Shown: positions 19,936-28,528, counted from the first letter of the stretch. The stretch: DNA of 64,000 nucleotides from Streptomyces meridianus (GCF_023703325.1 NZ_JAMQGM010000030.1:1-64000), one strand, 5' to 3'. A program made the numbers and translations. The notes: generated by a model from the sequence alone, not told the origin.

Positions 19936-21231
19936 TCAGTCCGGCGGCGGCCGGTGCGCCTTGCTCGACGGGCCACCCTGACGCGGCAGATCCAGTGCTG
20001 CCACCGTCGGCGAGTCGCAGTACTCGCGGACGGCGCTGGTCCGGGCCACGACCCGGCCCTCGTGGATGACGATCCGGCTGTACGCCAGGGCCAGGACGCC
20101 GGAGACGGACTCGCCGCGGACGGCCAGCAACTCCGCCGGGAAGCCCGCCTCGACCCGCACCTCCGGCAGGCCCATGGCCGCCCGGGCCTCCCGGCTCACC
20201 GCCGCATACGCGTCTCCCGGCCGCGCCCGGCCCTGGGACGCCAGCAGATAGGCGGCCTCCAGGGGGTCGCCCCGCCCGACCGGGTTCGCCGCGTCCCGCA
20301 GCGCCCCGCTGCCCGCTGCGACGCGGACCCCGGCGGCCCGCAGCAGCCGGACCGGCGGCCCGCTCGCCGGCCGGGCGGCGTCGTACTCCATCGCGGCGCA
20401 GTCACCCTGCGGCAGGCACACGACGGTGATGCCCGCGGCGGCCAGCCGGTCAGCCGCGTGCCCGGCCACCTCGTGGGGCAGCCGGGCGAGGCCACCGCAG
20501 GGGCCGATGGTGACGCCCGGCCGCAGGCCCCCGGCCATCGCCGCCAGCCGTGCGAGCCGGGCCGGATCGTCACCGTCCGTGTGCAGATCGACGGCGCAGC
20601 CGTGCTCGGTCGCCACGTCGAGCACCGCTTCCGCGTAACCTGCGGGGTCGGGGTCGAGATCCGGGCATCCGCCCACGACGGAGGCGCCCATCTTGACGGC
20701 ATCCCGCAGCATGGCGAGCCCGTCCGCGCCGGCAGCTCCGGTCAGGATCCTCGGCACCGCGACCGTGCCCAGGTCGACGAGGCCCCGTAGTGCCCGGCGG
20801 GCCTGCAGTACGGCATCCAGGGCCCCGAGCCCCTGCACGTCGCCGATCCGTACGTGGCTGCGCAGCGCTGTGGCCCCGTGGCCGAGTTGGAGCAGTGCGG
20901 CCTCGGTGGCGCGGCGCTGCACGTCCGCCGGGGCCTGGCTCGCGGGGCCGGCGGAGTCGGCGGTCAGGGCGGTGTCGCTGTGCGCGTGGGGTTCTGCCGG
21001 AGCGGGCAGTAGCAGATGACCGCTGAGGTCGATCCGGGCACCGCTGAGCCTGTCGCCCGTGGCGGTACGAGTGAGGCTGCCCGCGGTCCCCACGGCTTCG
21101 ATGCGTCCGGCGCGGAGCTGCACGTCCACCGTCCGACCGTCCGTCAGCCGGGCTCCGCTGAGCAGCAGGGGCGAGTCGTCGGGGGCTTGGGCGTCGTCGC
21201 CCGGAGGCCGCTGCGGCCGGTGGTCCGGCAT
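19936..21231 (-). CDS. amidohydrolase family protein with doubtful catalytic site (cytosine-deaminase-like)
   Basis: 431 residues of the metal-dependent amidohydrolase superfamily, closest in motif pattern to cytosine deaminase. The first metal motif HAH (His82, His84) and a later His217 (VDLHTDG) remain. But where cytosine deaminases have H-x-D-E, Gly220 replaces the catalytic Glu; the usual S/G-H-x block reads TIGPCGG (241-247); and the usual GSD metal aspartate reads GSG (Gly309). The family is clear, activity is doubtful. Good AAGGAGG site ahead of the ATG. Function unknown. Confidence 0.8.
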   Translation of the reverse strand: MPDHRPQRPPGDDAQAPDDSPLLLSGARLTDGRTVDVQLRAGRIEAVGTAGSLTRTATGDRLSGARIDLSGHLLLPAPAEPHAHSDTALTADSAGPASQAPADVQRRATEAALLQLGHGATALRSHVRIGDVQGLGALDAVLQARRALRGLVDLGTVAVPRILTGAAGADGLAMLRDAVKMGASVVGGCPDLDPDPAGYAEAVLDVATEHGCAVDLHTDGDDPARLARLAAMAGGLRPGVTIGPCGGLARLPHEVAGHAADRLAAAGITVVCLPQGDCAAMEYDAARPASGPPVRLLRAAGVRVAAGSGALRDAANPVGRGDPLEAAYLLASQGRARPGDAYAAVSREARAAMGLPEVRVEAGFPAELLAVRGESVSGVLALAYSRIVIHEGRVVARTSAVREYCDSPTVAALDLPRQGGPSSKAHRPPPD

Positions 21232-21432
21232 GGCGCTGTCCGCCTCCTTCGGGGTCCGGGGCGGATCCCGGGGCCGGGTTGCATGCCCCGGGGCAGGGCC
21301 GGGACGGTCCGAACGCCAAGATCACGCGGTGTGGAAGCGAGCCTATGGCGCGGTGCCCGGGGCTTCGGGGAAGAACCGAATAGTCGTACCGGCGCGGTCG
21401 TGTGATGCCTGCGTGGCGGGGTCGATACGGAT

Positions 21433-21462
21433 TTCACCTTTCGGTGGGTGACCGTGTAATGT
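21433..21462 (+). promoter_or_regulatory. candidate promoter for the tRNA-Thr/tRNA-Met genes
   Basis: TTCACC, 18-base spacer, TAATGT, ending 11 bases before tRNA-Thr. Position and spacing suit a housekeeping sigma factor promoter that could also serve tRNA-Met and rpmG. Confidence 0.45.
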
Positions 21463-21473
21463 CTTCATCGCTC

Positions 21474-21546
21474 GCCCCAATAGCTCAGTCGGCAGAGCGT
21501 CTCCATGGTAAGGAGAAGGTCTACGGTTCGATTCCGTATTGGGGCT
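21474..21546 (+). tRNA. tRNA-Thr (anticodon GGT)
   Basis: 73 bases; acceptor GCCCCAA / TTGGGGC, anticodon stem TCTCC / GGAGA with loop ATGGTAA giving GGT, T-loop GGTTCGATTCC. CCA is not encoded. Confidence 0.97.
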
Positions 21547-21560
21547 CTGATGTGCGGTCG

Positions 21561-21580
21561 CCCTCGCCTCACGGCGAGGG
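21561..21580 (+). other. 8-bp hairpin between two tRNA genes
   Basis: CCCTCGCC / GGCGAGGG with a TCAC loop lies in the 45-base spacer between tRNA-Thr and tRNA-Met. It could be a processing signal or a weak terminator; there is no T-run. Confidence 0.5.
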
Positions 21581-21591
21581 ACTCGCATCAA

Positions 21592-21664
21592 AGCGGTGTA
21601 GCTCAGTCGGTAGAGCAAGCGGCTCATAATCGCTGTGTCACCGGTTCAAGTCCGGTCACCGCTA
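21592..21664 (+). tRNA. tRNA-Met, elongator type (anticodon CAT)
   Basis: 73 bases; acceptor AGCGGTG / CACCGCT with a paired first base (so not initiator), anticodon stem AGCGG / TCGCT with loop CTCATAA giving CAT, T-arm CCGGTTCAAGTCCGG. An isoleucine tRNA with a lysidine-modified CAT anticodon cannot be fully excluded from sequence. Confidence 0.9.
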
Positions 21665-21779
21665 CACACGGTAGCCGATTGTAGGCTAGTTCCTTCGATC
21701 GGCTACTCTTTCATGCGTTCATTCCATCCGTCCTCCTGGGTCACGGCCCGGAGGAGGCCCACGGTCAAGGAGCACTCAC

Positions 21780-21944
21780 GTGGCTGCCACCGACGTCCGC
21801 CCGAAGATCACGCTGGCCTGCGTGGAGTGCAAGGAGCGGAACTACATCACCAAGAAGAACCGGCGCAACAACCCGGACCGTCTTGAGATGAAGAAGCACT
21901 GCCCGCGCTGCAACTCGCACACCGCGCACCGCGAGACGCGCTAG
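21780..21944 (+). CDS. rpmG: 50S ribosomal protein L33
   Basis: 54 residues: [20 protein letters not shown] ... [20 protein letters not shown]. Both CxxC pairs (CVEC and CPRC) are kept, so this is the zinc-binding form, not the Cys-less paralogue used under zinc limitation. GTG start follows AAGGAGC. It lies 115 bases after tRNA-Met, as in other streptomycetes. Confidence 0.96.
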
Positions 21945-22064
21945 TTGAAGGCTCGTTCACGAGGCCGCTCCCGTCACCGGGAGCGGCCTCGTGGCGTTGA
22001 CACCCGTACGGCTCCGATGCCCTCGGGGCCGTTCCACACCAGTGCCGCAGGAGGTGCCGAGCAC

Positions 22065-22535
22065 ATGGCGCTCGACCAGTCCTTCGTCGGGCGGACCTAT
22101 CCGCCCACCGCGCCCTACGAGGTGGGCCGGGAGAAGATCCGCGAGTTCGCCGAGGCGATCGGTGACGACAACCCGGCGTACACCGATCCCGAGGCGGCGA
22201 AGGCGTACGGGCATCCCGACGTGATCGCGCCTCCGACCTTCGTCTTCTCGATCACCTTCCGGGCTGCGCACCGCCTCGTCGTCGAGGACCCGGAACTGGG
22301 CCTGGACTACAGCCGGGTGGTGCACGGCGACCAGAAGTTCACCTACGCACGACCGGTCCGCGCCGGTGACCGGCTCTCGGTCACCTGCACCATCGATTCG
22401 ATCAAGTCACTGGCGGGCAACGACGTACTGTCCGTGCGCGGCGACGTCCACGACGGCAGCGGCGAGCTCGTCGTGACCGCCCACACGAAGCTCGTGGCCC
22501 GGGGCGCGGGCGCCGAGCAGAGCACGGAGGCGTGA
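22065..22535 (+). CDS. MaoC/FAS1-like dehydratase subunit (HadA-like)
   Basis: 156 residues of the N-terminal MaoC-like dehydratase family (FVGRTYPPTAPYEVGREKIREFAEAIGDDNPAY...), with DVIAPPTFVF and VVHGDQKFTYARPVRAGD blocks. In mycobacteria HadA pairs with HadB as the 3-hydroxyacyl-ACP dehydratase of long-chain fatty acid synthesis; the same pairing here suggests an acyl-thioester dehydratase, though streptomycetes lack mycolates. The longer upstream frame is rejected: ATG 22065 has GGAGG ahead and matches family starts. HadB-like gene follows at once. Confidence 0.87.
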   Translation: MALDQSFVGRTYPPTAPYEVGREKIREFAEAIGDDNPAYTDPEAAKAYGHPDVIAPPTFVFSITFRAAHRLVVEDPELGLDYSRVVHGDQKFTYARPVRAGDRLSVTCTIDSIKSLAGNDVLSVRGDVHDGSGELVVTAHTKLVARGAGAEQSTEA

Positions 22536-22540
22536 CACAG

Positions 22541-22969
22541 ATGACAGCGACGATTTCGTACGACGACGTCGAGGTCGGCACCGAACTGCCGGCCAGGTCG
22601 TTCCCCGTCAGCCGCGCCGCCCTCGTGCGGTACGCGGGTGCCTCCGGCGACTTCAATCCGATCCACTGGAACGAGAAGTTCGCCAAGGAGGTCGGCCTGC
22701 CCGACGTCATCGCCCACGGCATGTTCACGATGGCCGAGGCGGCCCGTGTGGTGACCGACTGGGCGGGCGACCCGGCGGCCGTCGTCGACTACGGGGTGCG
22801 CTTCACCAAGCCCGTCGTCGTGCCGAACGACGACAAGGGCGCGGTCGTCGAGGTGGCCGCCAAGGTCGCCGCGAAGCTCGACGACCGCACGGTCCGGGTG
22901 GACCTCACCGCGGTCTGCGACGGGCAGAAGGTGCTCGGGATGGCCCGCGCCGTGGTCCGGCTGGCCTGA
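22541..22969 (+). CDS. MaoC-type hotdog dehydratase subunit (HadB-like)
   Basis: 142 residues with the hydratase 2 motif YAGASGDFNPIHWNEKFAKE, whose Asp and His are the catalytic pair, followed by DVIAHGMFTMAEAAR. It should supply the active site for the dimer with the HadA-like protein. Start decision: GTG 22532 overlaps the previous stop but sits one base after GGAGG, too close; ATG 22541 is 10 bases after it and is preferred. Confidence 0.88.
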   Translation: MTATISYDDVEVGTELPARSFPVSRAALVRYAGASGDFNPIHWNEKFAKEVGLPDVIAHGMFTMAEAARVVTDWAGDPAAVVDYGVRFTKPVVVPNDDKGAVVEVAAKVAAKLDDRTVRVDLTAVCDGQKVLGMARAVVRLA

Positions 22970-23045
22970 GGGACTCGGCGGGGGTAGCCCTGGTGCGGTC
23001 CGAGGACCGTGCCGTCGGCGGTGGCGGCCCCCGTACCCTGTTCCC

Positions 23046-24119
23046 GTGCACGAACTCCATGACGCCCCGCTCGCCCCGCTGACCACCTTCCGGCTCGGCG
23101 GCCCGGCGAGCCGTCTGATCACCGCGACCACTGACGACGAGGTGATCGCCGCAGTCCGCGAGGCCGACGCGTCGGACACCCCGTTGCTCATCATCGGCGG
23201 CGGCAGCAACCTGGTCATCGGCGACAAGGGCTTCGAGGGCACGGCCCTGCGCATCGCCACCCGCGGATTCGAGCTGGGGACGCCGCAGGCCGACGGCGGC
23301 GTCCCGCTGGAACTCGCCGCCGGCGAGAACTGGTCCGACTCCGTGGCCCGGACCGTCGAGGCGGGCCTCGCGGGCGTCGAGTGCATGGCAGGCATCCCGG
23401 GTTCCGCGGGCGCGACCCCGATTCAGAACGTCGGCGCGTACGGTCAGGAGGTCTCCACCACGATCTCCGAGGTCGTGGCGTACGACCGGCGTGCCGACGA
23501 GGTCGTCACCATCCCGGGCGCCGACTGCGGCTTCTCCTACCGCCACAGCCGGTTCAAGGCGGACCCGACGCGCTTCGTGGTGCTCCGGGTCCGGTTCGTG
23601 CTGGAGGACGCCGGCGGCCTGTCCGCCCCGGTCAAGTATCCGGAGACCGCCCGCGCCCTCGGCGTCGAGGCGGGCGACCGAGTGCCAGCCGCCCTGGCCC
23701 GGGCGACCGTTCTGAAGCTGCGGGCGGGCAAGGGCATGGTGCTCGACCCCGAGGACCACGACACCTGGTCCGCCGGCTCGTTCTTCACCAACCCGATCCT
23801 GTCCGAGGCCGAGCACGCCGCGTTCGTCGCCCGCGTCGCCGAGCGACTGGGGCCCGACGCGGCGGCCCCCGCCTTCCCGGCCGGGGACGGGCGGATCAAG
23901 ACCTCTGCCGCCTGGCTGATCGACAAGGCGGGCTTCGCCAAGGGCTACGGCGACGGCCCGGCCCGCATCTCCACCAAGCACACGCTCGCGCTGACCAACC
24001 GTGGTTCGGCCACGGCGGAGGACCTGCTGACGCTGGCCCGGGAGGTCGTCGCCGGGGTCCACGCCGCATTCGGGATCACGCTCGTCAACGAACCGGTGAC
24101 CGTCGGCTGCTCGTTGTGA
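23046..24119 (+). CDS. murB: UDP-N-acetylenolpyruvoylglucosamine reductase (MurB)
   Basis: 357 residues. Reduces UDP-GlcNAc-enolpyruvate to UDP-MurNAc with NADPH and FAD, the second committed step of peptidoglycan precursor synthesis. FAD-binding blocks TTFRLGGPA, LIIGGGSNLVIGDKG and GIPGSAGATPIQNVGAYGQE are present, as are YRHSRFK, the catalytic Ser in WSAGSFFTNPIL, and the C-terminal KTSAAWLIDKAGFKG-type and NRGSATAEDLL blocks. GTG start. Monocistronic look, with a small hairpin downstream. Confidence 0.96.
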   Translation: MHELHDAPLAPLTTFRLGGPASRLITATTDDEVIAAVREADASDTPLLIIGGGSNLVIGDKGFEGTALRIATRGFELGTPQADGGVPLELAAGENWSDSVARTVEAGLAGVECMAGIPGSAGATPIQNVGAYGQEVSTTISEVVAYDRRADEVVTIPGADCGFSYRHSRFKADPTRFVVLRVRFVLEDAGGLSAPVKYPETARALGVEAGDRVPAALARATVLKLRAGKGMVLDPEDHDTWSAGSFFTNPILSEAEHAAFVARVAERLGPDAAAPAFPAGDGRIKTSAAWLIDKAGFAKGYGDGPARISTKHTLALTNRGSATAEDLLTLAREVVAGVHAAFGITLVNEPVTVGCSL

Positions 24120-24141
24120 CACCGGCCGCACGGCGCCGGTG
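24120..24141. terminator. small hairpin between convergent murB and add
   Basis: CACCGGC and GCCGGTG arms (7 bp, 8-base loop) start at the murB stop codon edge. Further GC-rich inverted repeats fill the 60-base gap before the add end. Confidence 0.4.
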
Positions 24142-24181
24142 GGCGCCGGGGACGCGGCCCCCGCGCGGCGCCGGGGGGCGG

Positions 24182-25264
24182 TCAGCGGTTCTGCGGTCCC
24201 GCCCCGTCCGCGGCCAGCCAGGCGTCGATGTCCGCCAGCATCACGTCGCGCACCGGCGACGGTGCGGCCGAGCCGCGCACCGACTGGCGCGCCAGCTCGG
24301 CGAGTTCGCCGTCCGTGAACCGGTGTACGGCGCGGGCGAGTTCGTACTGGTCCGCCAACCGGGACCCGAACAGCAGCGGGTCGTCGGCGCCGAGCGCCAT
24401 CGGCACGCCGGAGTCGAAGAGGGCGCGCAGCGGCACGTCCTCCGGCTTGTCGTACACCCCGAGCGCGACGTTCGACGACGGACACACCTCGCACGTGACC
24501 CCGCGCTCGGCCAACCGCTCGAGCAGCCGAGAGTCCTCCGCCGCCCGCACGCCGTGGCCGATCCGGGACGCCTCCAGGTCGTCGAGGCAGTCGCGCACGC
24601 TGCCGGGCCCGGCCAGCTCGCCCCCGTGCGGTGCGGCGAGCAGACCGCCGTCCCGGGCGATGGCGAAGGCGCGGTCGAAATCCCGGGCGAAACCCCGCCG
24701 TTCGTCGTTGGAGAGTCCGAAGCCGATCACACCTCGGTCGGCGTACCGGACCGCCAGCCGCGCCAGCGTCCGGGCGTCCAGCGGGTGCTTCATGCGGTTC
24801 GCGGCTACCAGCACACGGATGCCGAGTCCCGTCTCGCGGGAGGCCTTGTCGACGGCATCGAGGATGACCTCCAGTGCCGGGATCAGCCCGCCGAGGCGCG
24901 GCGCGTACGAAGTCGGGTCGACCTGGATCTCGAGCCAGCGGGAGCCGTCGCGGACGTCTTCCTCGGCCGCCTCGCGCACCAGCCGCTGGATGTCCTCGGG
25001 CTCGCGCAGACAGGACCGGGCGATGTCGTACAGCCGCTGGAAGCGGAACCATCCCCGCTCGTCGGTCGCCCGCAGCTGAGGCGGTTCCCCGCCGCTCAGC
25101 GCGTCGGGCAGGTGCACGCCGTACTTGTCGGCGAGCTCCAGGAGCGTGCCGGGCCGCATCGACCCCGTGAAGTGCAGATGCAGATGGGTCTTCGGGAGCA
25201 GTCGGACGTCACGGGTGGCCGGGCGGGTGTTCGTGGGGCGGAGCTCCGCCGAAGACTGCAGCAT
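24182..25264 (-). CDS. add: adenosine deaminase
   Basis: About 360 residues. Converts adenosine to inosine in purine salvage. Metal ligands HLHLHFTGS near residues 27-35, a Gly/His block GVRAAEDSRLLERLAERGV preceded by RIGHG, the EVCPSSNVALG motif, and the metal/catalytic Asp pair in ALGADDPLLFGS are all visible. Start is uncertain: in-frame ATGs at 25333, 25282 and 25264 all lack strong ribosome-binding sites; the shortest still includes the whole domain. Transcribed toward murB. Confidence 0.93.
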   Translation of the reverse strand: MLQSSAELRPTNTRPATRDVRLLPKTHLHLHFTGSMRPGTLLELADKYGVHLPDALSGGEPPQLRATDERGWFRFQRLYDIARSCLREPEDIQRLVREAAEEDVRDGSRWLEIQVDPTSYAPRLGGLIPALEVILDAVDKASRETGLGIRVLVAANRMKHPLDARTLARLAVRYADRGVIGFGLSNDERRGFARDFDRAFAIARDGGLLAAPHGGELAGPGSVRDCLDDLEASRIGHGVRAAEDSRLLERLAERGVTCEVCPSSNVALGVYDKPEDVPLRALFDSGVPMALGADDPLLFGSRLADQYELARAVHRFTDGELAELARQSVRGSAAPSPVRDVMLADIDAWLAADGAGPQNR

Positions 25265-25310
25265 TCCAGGATCCTGCCGCATCCGACCGCCTGCCCGGTA
25301 GGGGGTTTGT

Positions 25311-25330
25311 CCGAACGAGTGTCCGTTCGG
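25311..25330. promoter_or_regulatory. palindrome CCGAAC-N8-GTTCGG upstream of add
   Basis: Two 6-base arms in the gap between the aspC terminator and the start of add. It may be an operator or part of the add promoter. The spacing (8) differs from the actinobacterial SOS box (4), so LexA is not favoured. Confidence 0.35.
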
Positions 25331-25353
25331 CATCGTGTGCGAACGTCCGAAGA

Positions 25354-25375
25354 GCCCCCGGCGGTTGCCGGGGGC
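25354..25375 (-). terminator. hairpin terminator after the aminotransferase gene
   Basis: GCCCCCGGC and GCCGGGGGC arms (9 bp, loop GGTT), 33 bases past the aminotransferase stop in its direction of transcription. Confidence 0.7.
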
Positions 25376-25407
25376 CCTTCGTCGCACGGAGGCGCTGGAG
25401 CGGAACG

Positions 25408-26646
25408 TCAGTCGCGGGCCTCGCCCAGCAGCTTCTGCATCCGGGAGACGCCCTCGACGAGGTCCTCGTCGCCCAGCGCGTAGGACAGCCGCAGGTAGCC
25501 CGGGGTGCCGAACGCCTCACCCGGAACGACCGCGACCTCGGCCTCCTCCAGGATCACCTCCGCCAGTTCCACCGTCGTCGACGGCCGCTTGCCGCGGATC
25601 TCCTTGCCGAGCAGGCCCTTCACCGAGGGGTACGCGTAGAACGCACCCTCGGGCTCGGGGCACTCGACCCCCTCGATCTCGTTGAGCATCCGGACGATCG
25701 TGCGGCGGCGGCGGTCGAACGCCTCGCGCATCTCCGCCACGGCGTCCAGATCACCGGAGACCGCGGCGATCGCGGCCACCTGCGAGACGTTCGCGACGTT
25801 CGACGTCGCGTGCGACTGCAGGTTGGTCGCCGCCTTGACGACGTCCTTCGGGCCGATGACCCACCCGACCCGCCAGCCCGTCATGGCGTACGTCTTCGCG
25901 ACACCGTTGACCACGATGCACTTGTCGCGCAGCTCCGGAACGACGGCGGGCAGCGAGGTGAACTGTGCATCGCCGTAGACCAGGTGCTCGTAGATCTCGT
26001 CCGTCATCACCCACAGACCGTGCTCGGCCGCCCAGCGGCCGATCTCCTTGACCTGGGCCGGGGTGTACACCGCGCCGGTCGGGTTGGAGGGCGAGACGAA
26101 CAGCGCCACCTTCGTCCGCTCGGTGCGGGCGGCCTCGAGCTGCTCGACCGACACCCGGTAGCCGGTCGTCTCGTCCGCGACGACCTCGACCGGTACGCCG
26201 CCCGCCAGCCGGATCGACTCCGGGTACGTGGTCCAGTACGGCGCGGGGACGATCACCTCGTCGCCCGGGTCGAGGATCGCGGCGAACGACTCGTAGATGG
26301 CCTGCTTGCCGCCGTTGGTGACGAGAATCTGGGCGGGATCCACCTCGTAACCGGAGTCCCGCAGGGTCTTCGCGGCGATCGCGGCCTTGAGTTCGGGCAG
26401 GCCGCCGGCGGGCGTGTAGCGGTGGTACTTCGGGTCGCGGCAGGCATCGGCCGCGGCGTCGACGATGTAGCCGGGCGTCGGGAAGTCGGGCTCGCCGGCA
26501 CCGAAACCGATCACCGGGCGTCCGGCGGCCTTGAGCGCCTTGGCCTTGGCGTCGACGGCGAGCGTCGCGGACTCGGAGATCGCGCCGACGCGGGCTGATA
26601 CCCGTCGCTCGGCGGGGAACTGTGCGGATGGAGTAGCAGCGGTCAT
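25408..26646 (-). CDS. aspC: pyridoxal phosphate-dependent aminotransferase, class I (aspartate aminotransferase type)
   Basis: 412 residues. Class I fold with GEPDFPTP near 51-58, the YTPAGGLPELKAAI block, SNPTGAVYT (188-194), TDEIYEHLVY and the PLP lysine Lys251 in GVAKTYAMTGWRVGW. The nearest family role is aspartate:2-oxoglutarate aminotransferase, possibly also using prephenate in the plant/actinobacterial type Ib group. ATG 26646 is chosen; the upstream extension lacks homology. In streptomycetes this gene sits just ahead of tRNA-Trp-secE, as here, but on the opposite strand. Confidence 0.93.
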   Translation of the reverse strand: MTAATPSAQFPAERRVSARVGAISESATLAVDAKAKALKAAGRPVIGFGAGEPDFPTPGYIVDAAADACRDPKYHRYTPAGGLPELKAAIAAKTLRDSGYEVDPAQILVTNGGKQAIYESFAAILDPGDEVIVPAPYWTTYPESIRLAGGVPVEVVADETTGYRVSVEQLEAARTERTKVALFVSPSNPTGAVYTPAQVKEIGRWAAEHGLWVMTDEIYEHLVYGDAQFTSLPAVVPELRDKCIVVNGVAKTYAMTGWRVGWVIGPKDVVKAATNLQSHATSNVANVSQVAAIAAVSGDLDAVAEMREAFDRRRRTIVRMLNEIEGVECPEPEGAFYAYPSVKGLLGKEIRGKRPSTTVELAEVILEEAEVAVVPGEAFGTPGYLRLSYALGDEDLVEGVSRMQKLLGEARD

Positions 26647-26786
26647 ACGTGCATCGTCCCAGACCAGAGGCGAGAGCGGTACGGAGGACCGCCGCGGGAG
26701 GACTCGCGGCATCCCCGCCCGGGGCTTCCCGCGGCGGCTACGGAGGCCCCGTCCGCACGGCGGAACCGGGCCCGTGCCCGTACCTG

Positions 26787-26816
26787 TTCGACGCCCGGCC
26801 GCAGAACACGTACACT
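26787..26816 (+). promoter_or_regulatory. candidate promoter for tRNA-Trp / secE-nusG
   Basis: TTCGAC, 18-base spacer, TACACT, about 85 bases before tRNA-Trp. The -10 element matches the usual HrdB pattern. Confidence 0.4.
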
Positions 26817-26899
26817 CACTGGTCGTTGGCCTTCACGGGTCGTTCCTCCCTGCGCACACCGCGCACTCGGGCGGATGCGGTACGTTGGGGGAACCACAA

Positions 26900-26972
26900 A
26901 GGGTCGTAGCTCAATTGGTAGAGCACTGGTCTCCAAAACCAGCGGTTGGGGGTTCAAGTCCCTCCGGCCCTG
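26900..26972 (+). tRNA. tRNA-Trp (anticodon CCA)
   Basis: 73 bases; acceptor AGGGTCG / CGGCCCT (one T-G pair), anticodon stem CTGGT / ACCAG with loop CTCCAAA giving CCA, T-arm GGGGGTTCAAGTCCCTC. Placed 108 bases before secE, without a clear terminator between them, so cotranscription is likely. Confidence 0.97.
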
Positions 26973-27080
26973 CTACACGCATTCTTCGCCAGGATGTGTG
27001 CGCATGTACGTACTGCAATGCACCGCCGTGCGGCTCAACCGGGCGCGGCACGGCCACGACCCGGATTCAGGTGAGGACGA

Positions 27081-27365
27081 GTGACGGACGCCCTGGGCTC
27101 CATCGACACGCCTGAGAGCGGTCGTTCCGATGAGGAGCCCAAGAAGGCTCGCCGCGGCGGAAAGCGCGGGAAGAAGGGCCCTCTGGCCCGCCTTGCTCTC
27201 TTCTACCGGCAGATCATCGCGGAACTGCGCAAGGTCGTCTGGCCTACGCGCAGCCAGCTCTCGACGTACACCACAGTGGTGATTGCTTTCGTAGTCATCA
27301 TGATCGGTCTCGTGACCGTGATTGACTGGGGATTCTCCGAGGCCGTCAAGTACGTCTTCGGCTGA
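27081..27365 (+). CDS. secE: preprotein translocase subunit SecE
   Basis: 94 residues: a charged, Lys-rich N-terminal half, then the conserved IIAELRKVVWPTRSQL amphipathic block and one membrane helix (about 65-88). SecE clamps SecY in the export channel. GTG start follows AGGTGAGGACGA. Followed 74 bases later by nusG, the usual partner. Confidence 0.96.
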   Translation: MTDALGSIDTPESGRSDEEPKKARRGGKRGKKGPLARLALFYRQIIAELRKVVWPTRSQLSTYTTVVIAFVVIMIGLVTVIDWGFSEAVKYVFG

Positions 27366-27439
27366 TCCAGCGCGCAGGGGCGCCATGACCGGTGTTCCTC
27401 CGCATGTTCGACCACTTGAAGCCAGGAAGAAGCAGCCAC

Positions 27440-28315
27440 GTGTCTGACCCGAACCCGAACGACGCCATCGAGCCCGGAGAGGGCGAAGAGGCTGCGGCAA
27501 CGGCCGAGACGGCCGAGGCCCAGGGCGACGACACCGCTGACAACATCGTCGGCGACGCCGAGGGCGACCAGGCAGCAGCCGCGGACGCCGCCGCCGGCGA
27601 GCCCGCCGAGGAAGCCGCGATGCACGTCGAGGACGAGGCGGAGGCCACCGACGAGGTGGCCGAGGACGCAGAGGCATCGTCCGAGGGCGAAGCCGCCGTC
27701 GACCCGATCGAGGCACTGCGCCAGGAGCTCCGCACGCTCCCCGGCGAGTGGTACGTCATCCACACCTACGCGGGCTATGAGAACCGTGTGAAGACCAACC
27801 TCGAGCAGCGCGCCGTGTCGCTGAACGTCGAGGACTACATCTTCCAGGCCGAGGTGCCGCAGGAAGAGGTCGTCCAGATCAAGAACGGCGACCGCCGCAC
27901 CGTCCGCCAGAACAAGCTCCCCGGCTACGTGCTGGTGCGCATGGACCTGACGAACGAGTCGTGGGGTGTCGTCCGAAACACCCCGGGTGTCACCGGATTC
28001 GTGGGCAACGCCTACGACCCGTACCCGCTGACCCTGGACGAGATCGTCAAGATGCTCGCCCCGGAGGCGGAGGAGAAGGCCGCCCGGGCAGCCGCCGAGG
28101 AGGCGGGTGCTCCCGCTCCCAGCCGCAAGGTCGAGGTCCAGGTGCTGGACTTCGAGGTCGGCGACTCGGTCACCGTCACCGACGGTCCGTTCGCGACGCT
28201 GCAGGCGACGATCAACGAGATCAACGCCGACTCGAAGAAGGTCAAGGGCCTCGTCGAGATCTTCGGCCGCGAGACCCCGGTCGAGCTGAGCTTCGACCAG
28301 ATCCAGAAGAACTAG
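27440..28315 (+). CDS. nusG: transcription termination/antitermination factor NusG
   Basis: 291 residues. Residues 1-100 are an Ala/Glu/Asp-rich acidic extension typical of streptomycete NusG; the NGN domain starts near 102 (GEWYVIHTYAGYENRVK) and binds the RNA polymerase clamp; the KOW domain is C-terminal (VGDSVTVTDGPFATL). GTG 27440 is chosen, with AGGAAG ahead; an in-frame ATG at 27392 adds 16 unconserved residues. A hairpin terminator follows, and rplK is not adjacent because another gene intervenes. Confidence 0.95.
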   Translation: MSDPNPNDAIEPGEGEEAAATAETAEAQGDDTADNIVGDAEGDQAAAADAAAGEPAEEAAMHVEDEAEATDEVAEDAEASSEGEAAVDPIEALRQELRTLPGEWYVIHTYAGYENRVKTNLEQRAVSLNVEDYIFQAEVPQEEVVQIKNGDRRTVRQNKLPGYVLVRMDLTNESWGVVRNTPGVTGFVGNAYDPYPLTLDEIVKMLAPEAEEKAARAAAEEAGAPAPSRKVEVQVLDFEVGDSVTVTDGPFATLQATINEINADSKKVKGLVEIFGRETPVELSFDQIQKN

Positions 28316-28332
28316 GCGTCCGACGCCTCGAA

Positions 28333-28371
28333 AGAGCCCCCGGTCGGCGGTTTCCGCCGGCCGGGTGCTCT
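28333..28371 (+). terminator. hairpin terminator after nusG
   Basis: Long GC-rich inverted repeat with CGGCGG / CCGCCG core, TTT loop and outer AGAGC / GCTCT arms, 18 bases after the nusG stop. Confidence 0.65.
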
Positions 28372-28528
28372 CCCGTTCCCGGGGGACGGGGACGGGCCGG
28401 CCCAACGGGTGTCCCGGCCCCGTGTCGGTCCCGCCCGCCGGCGGGCGCACGGACTCGCCGGCCGCGCTTCAGCAAGATGTCATCCCGGGGGCTACCCGCT
28501 GTAGGGCGGGCGCTCTACCGTCCGCGCC

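Noticed and set aside
21780..21944. Zinc-starvation (Cys-less) L33 paralogue
   Set aside because: Both CxxC pairs are present; S14 and L36 in the window also keep their zinc ligands.
22532..22540. GTG start for the HadB-like gene
   Set aside because: It is one base after the GGAGG site, too close for initiation; ATG 22541 has workable spacing.
25311..25330. SOS (LexA) box upstream of add
   Set aside because: Arms contain GAAC and GTTC but are 8 bases apart; the actinobacterial box needs 4.
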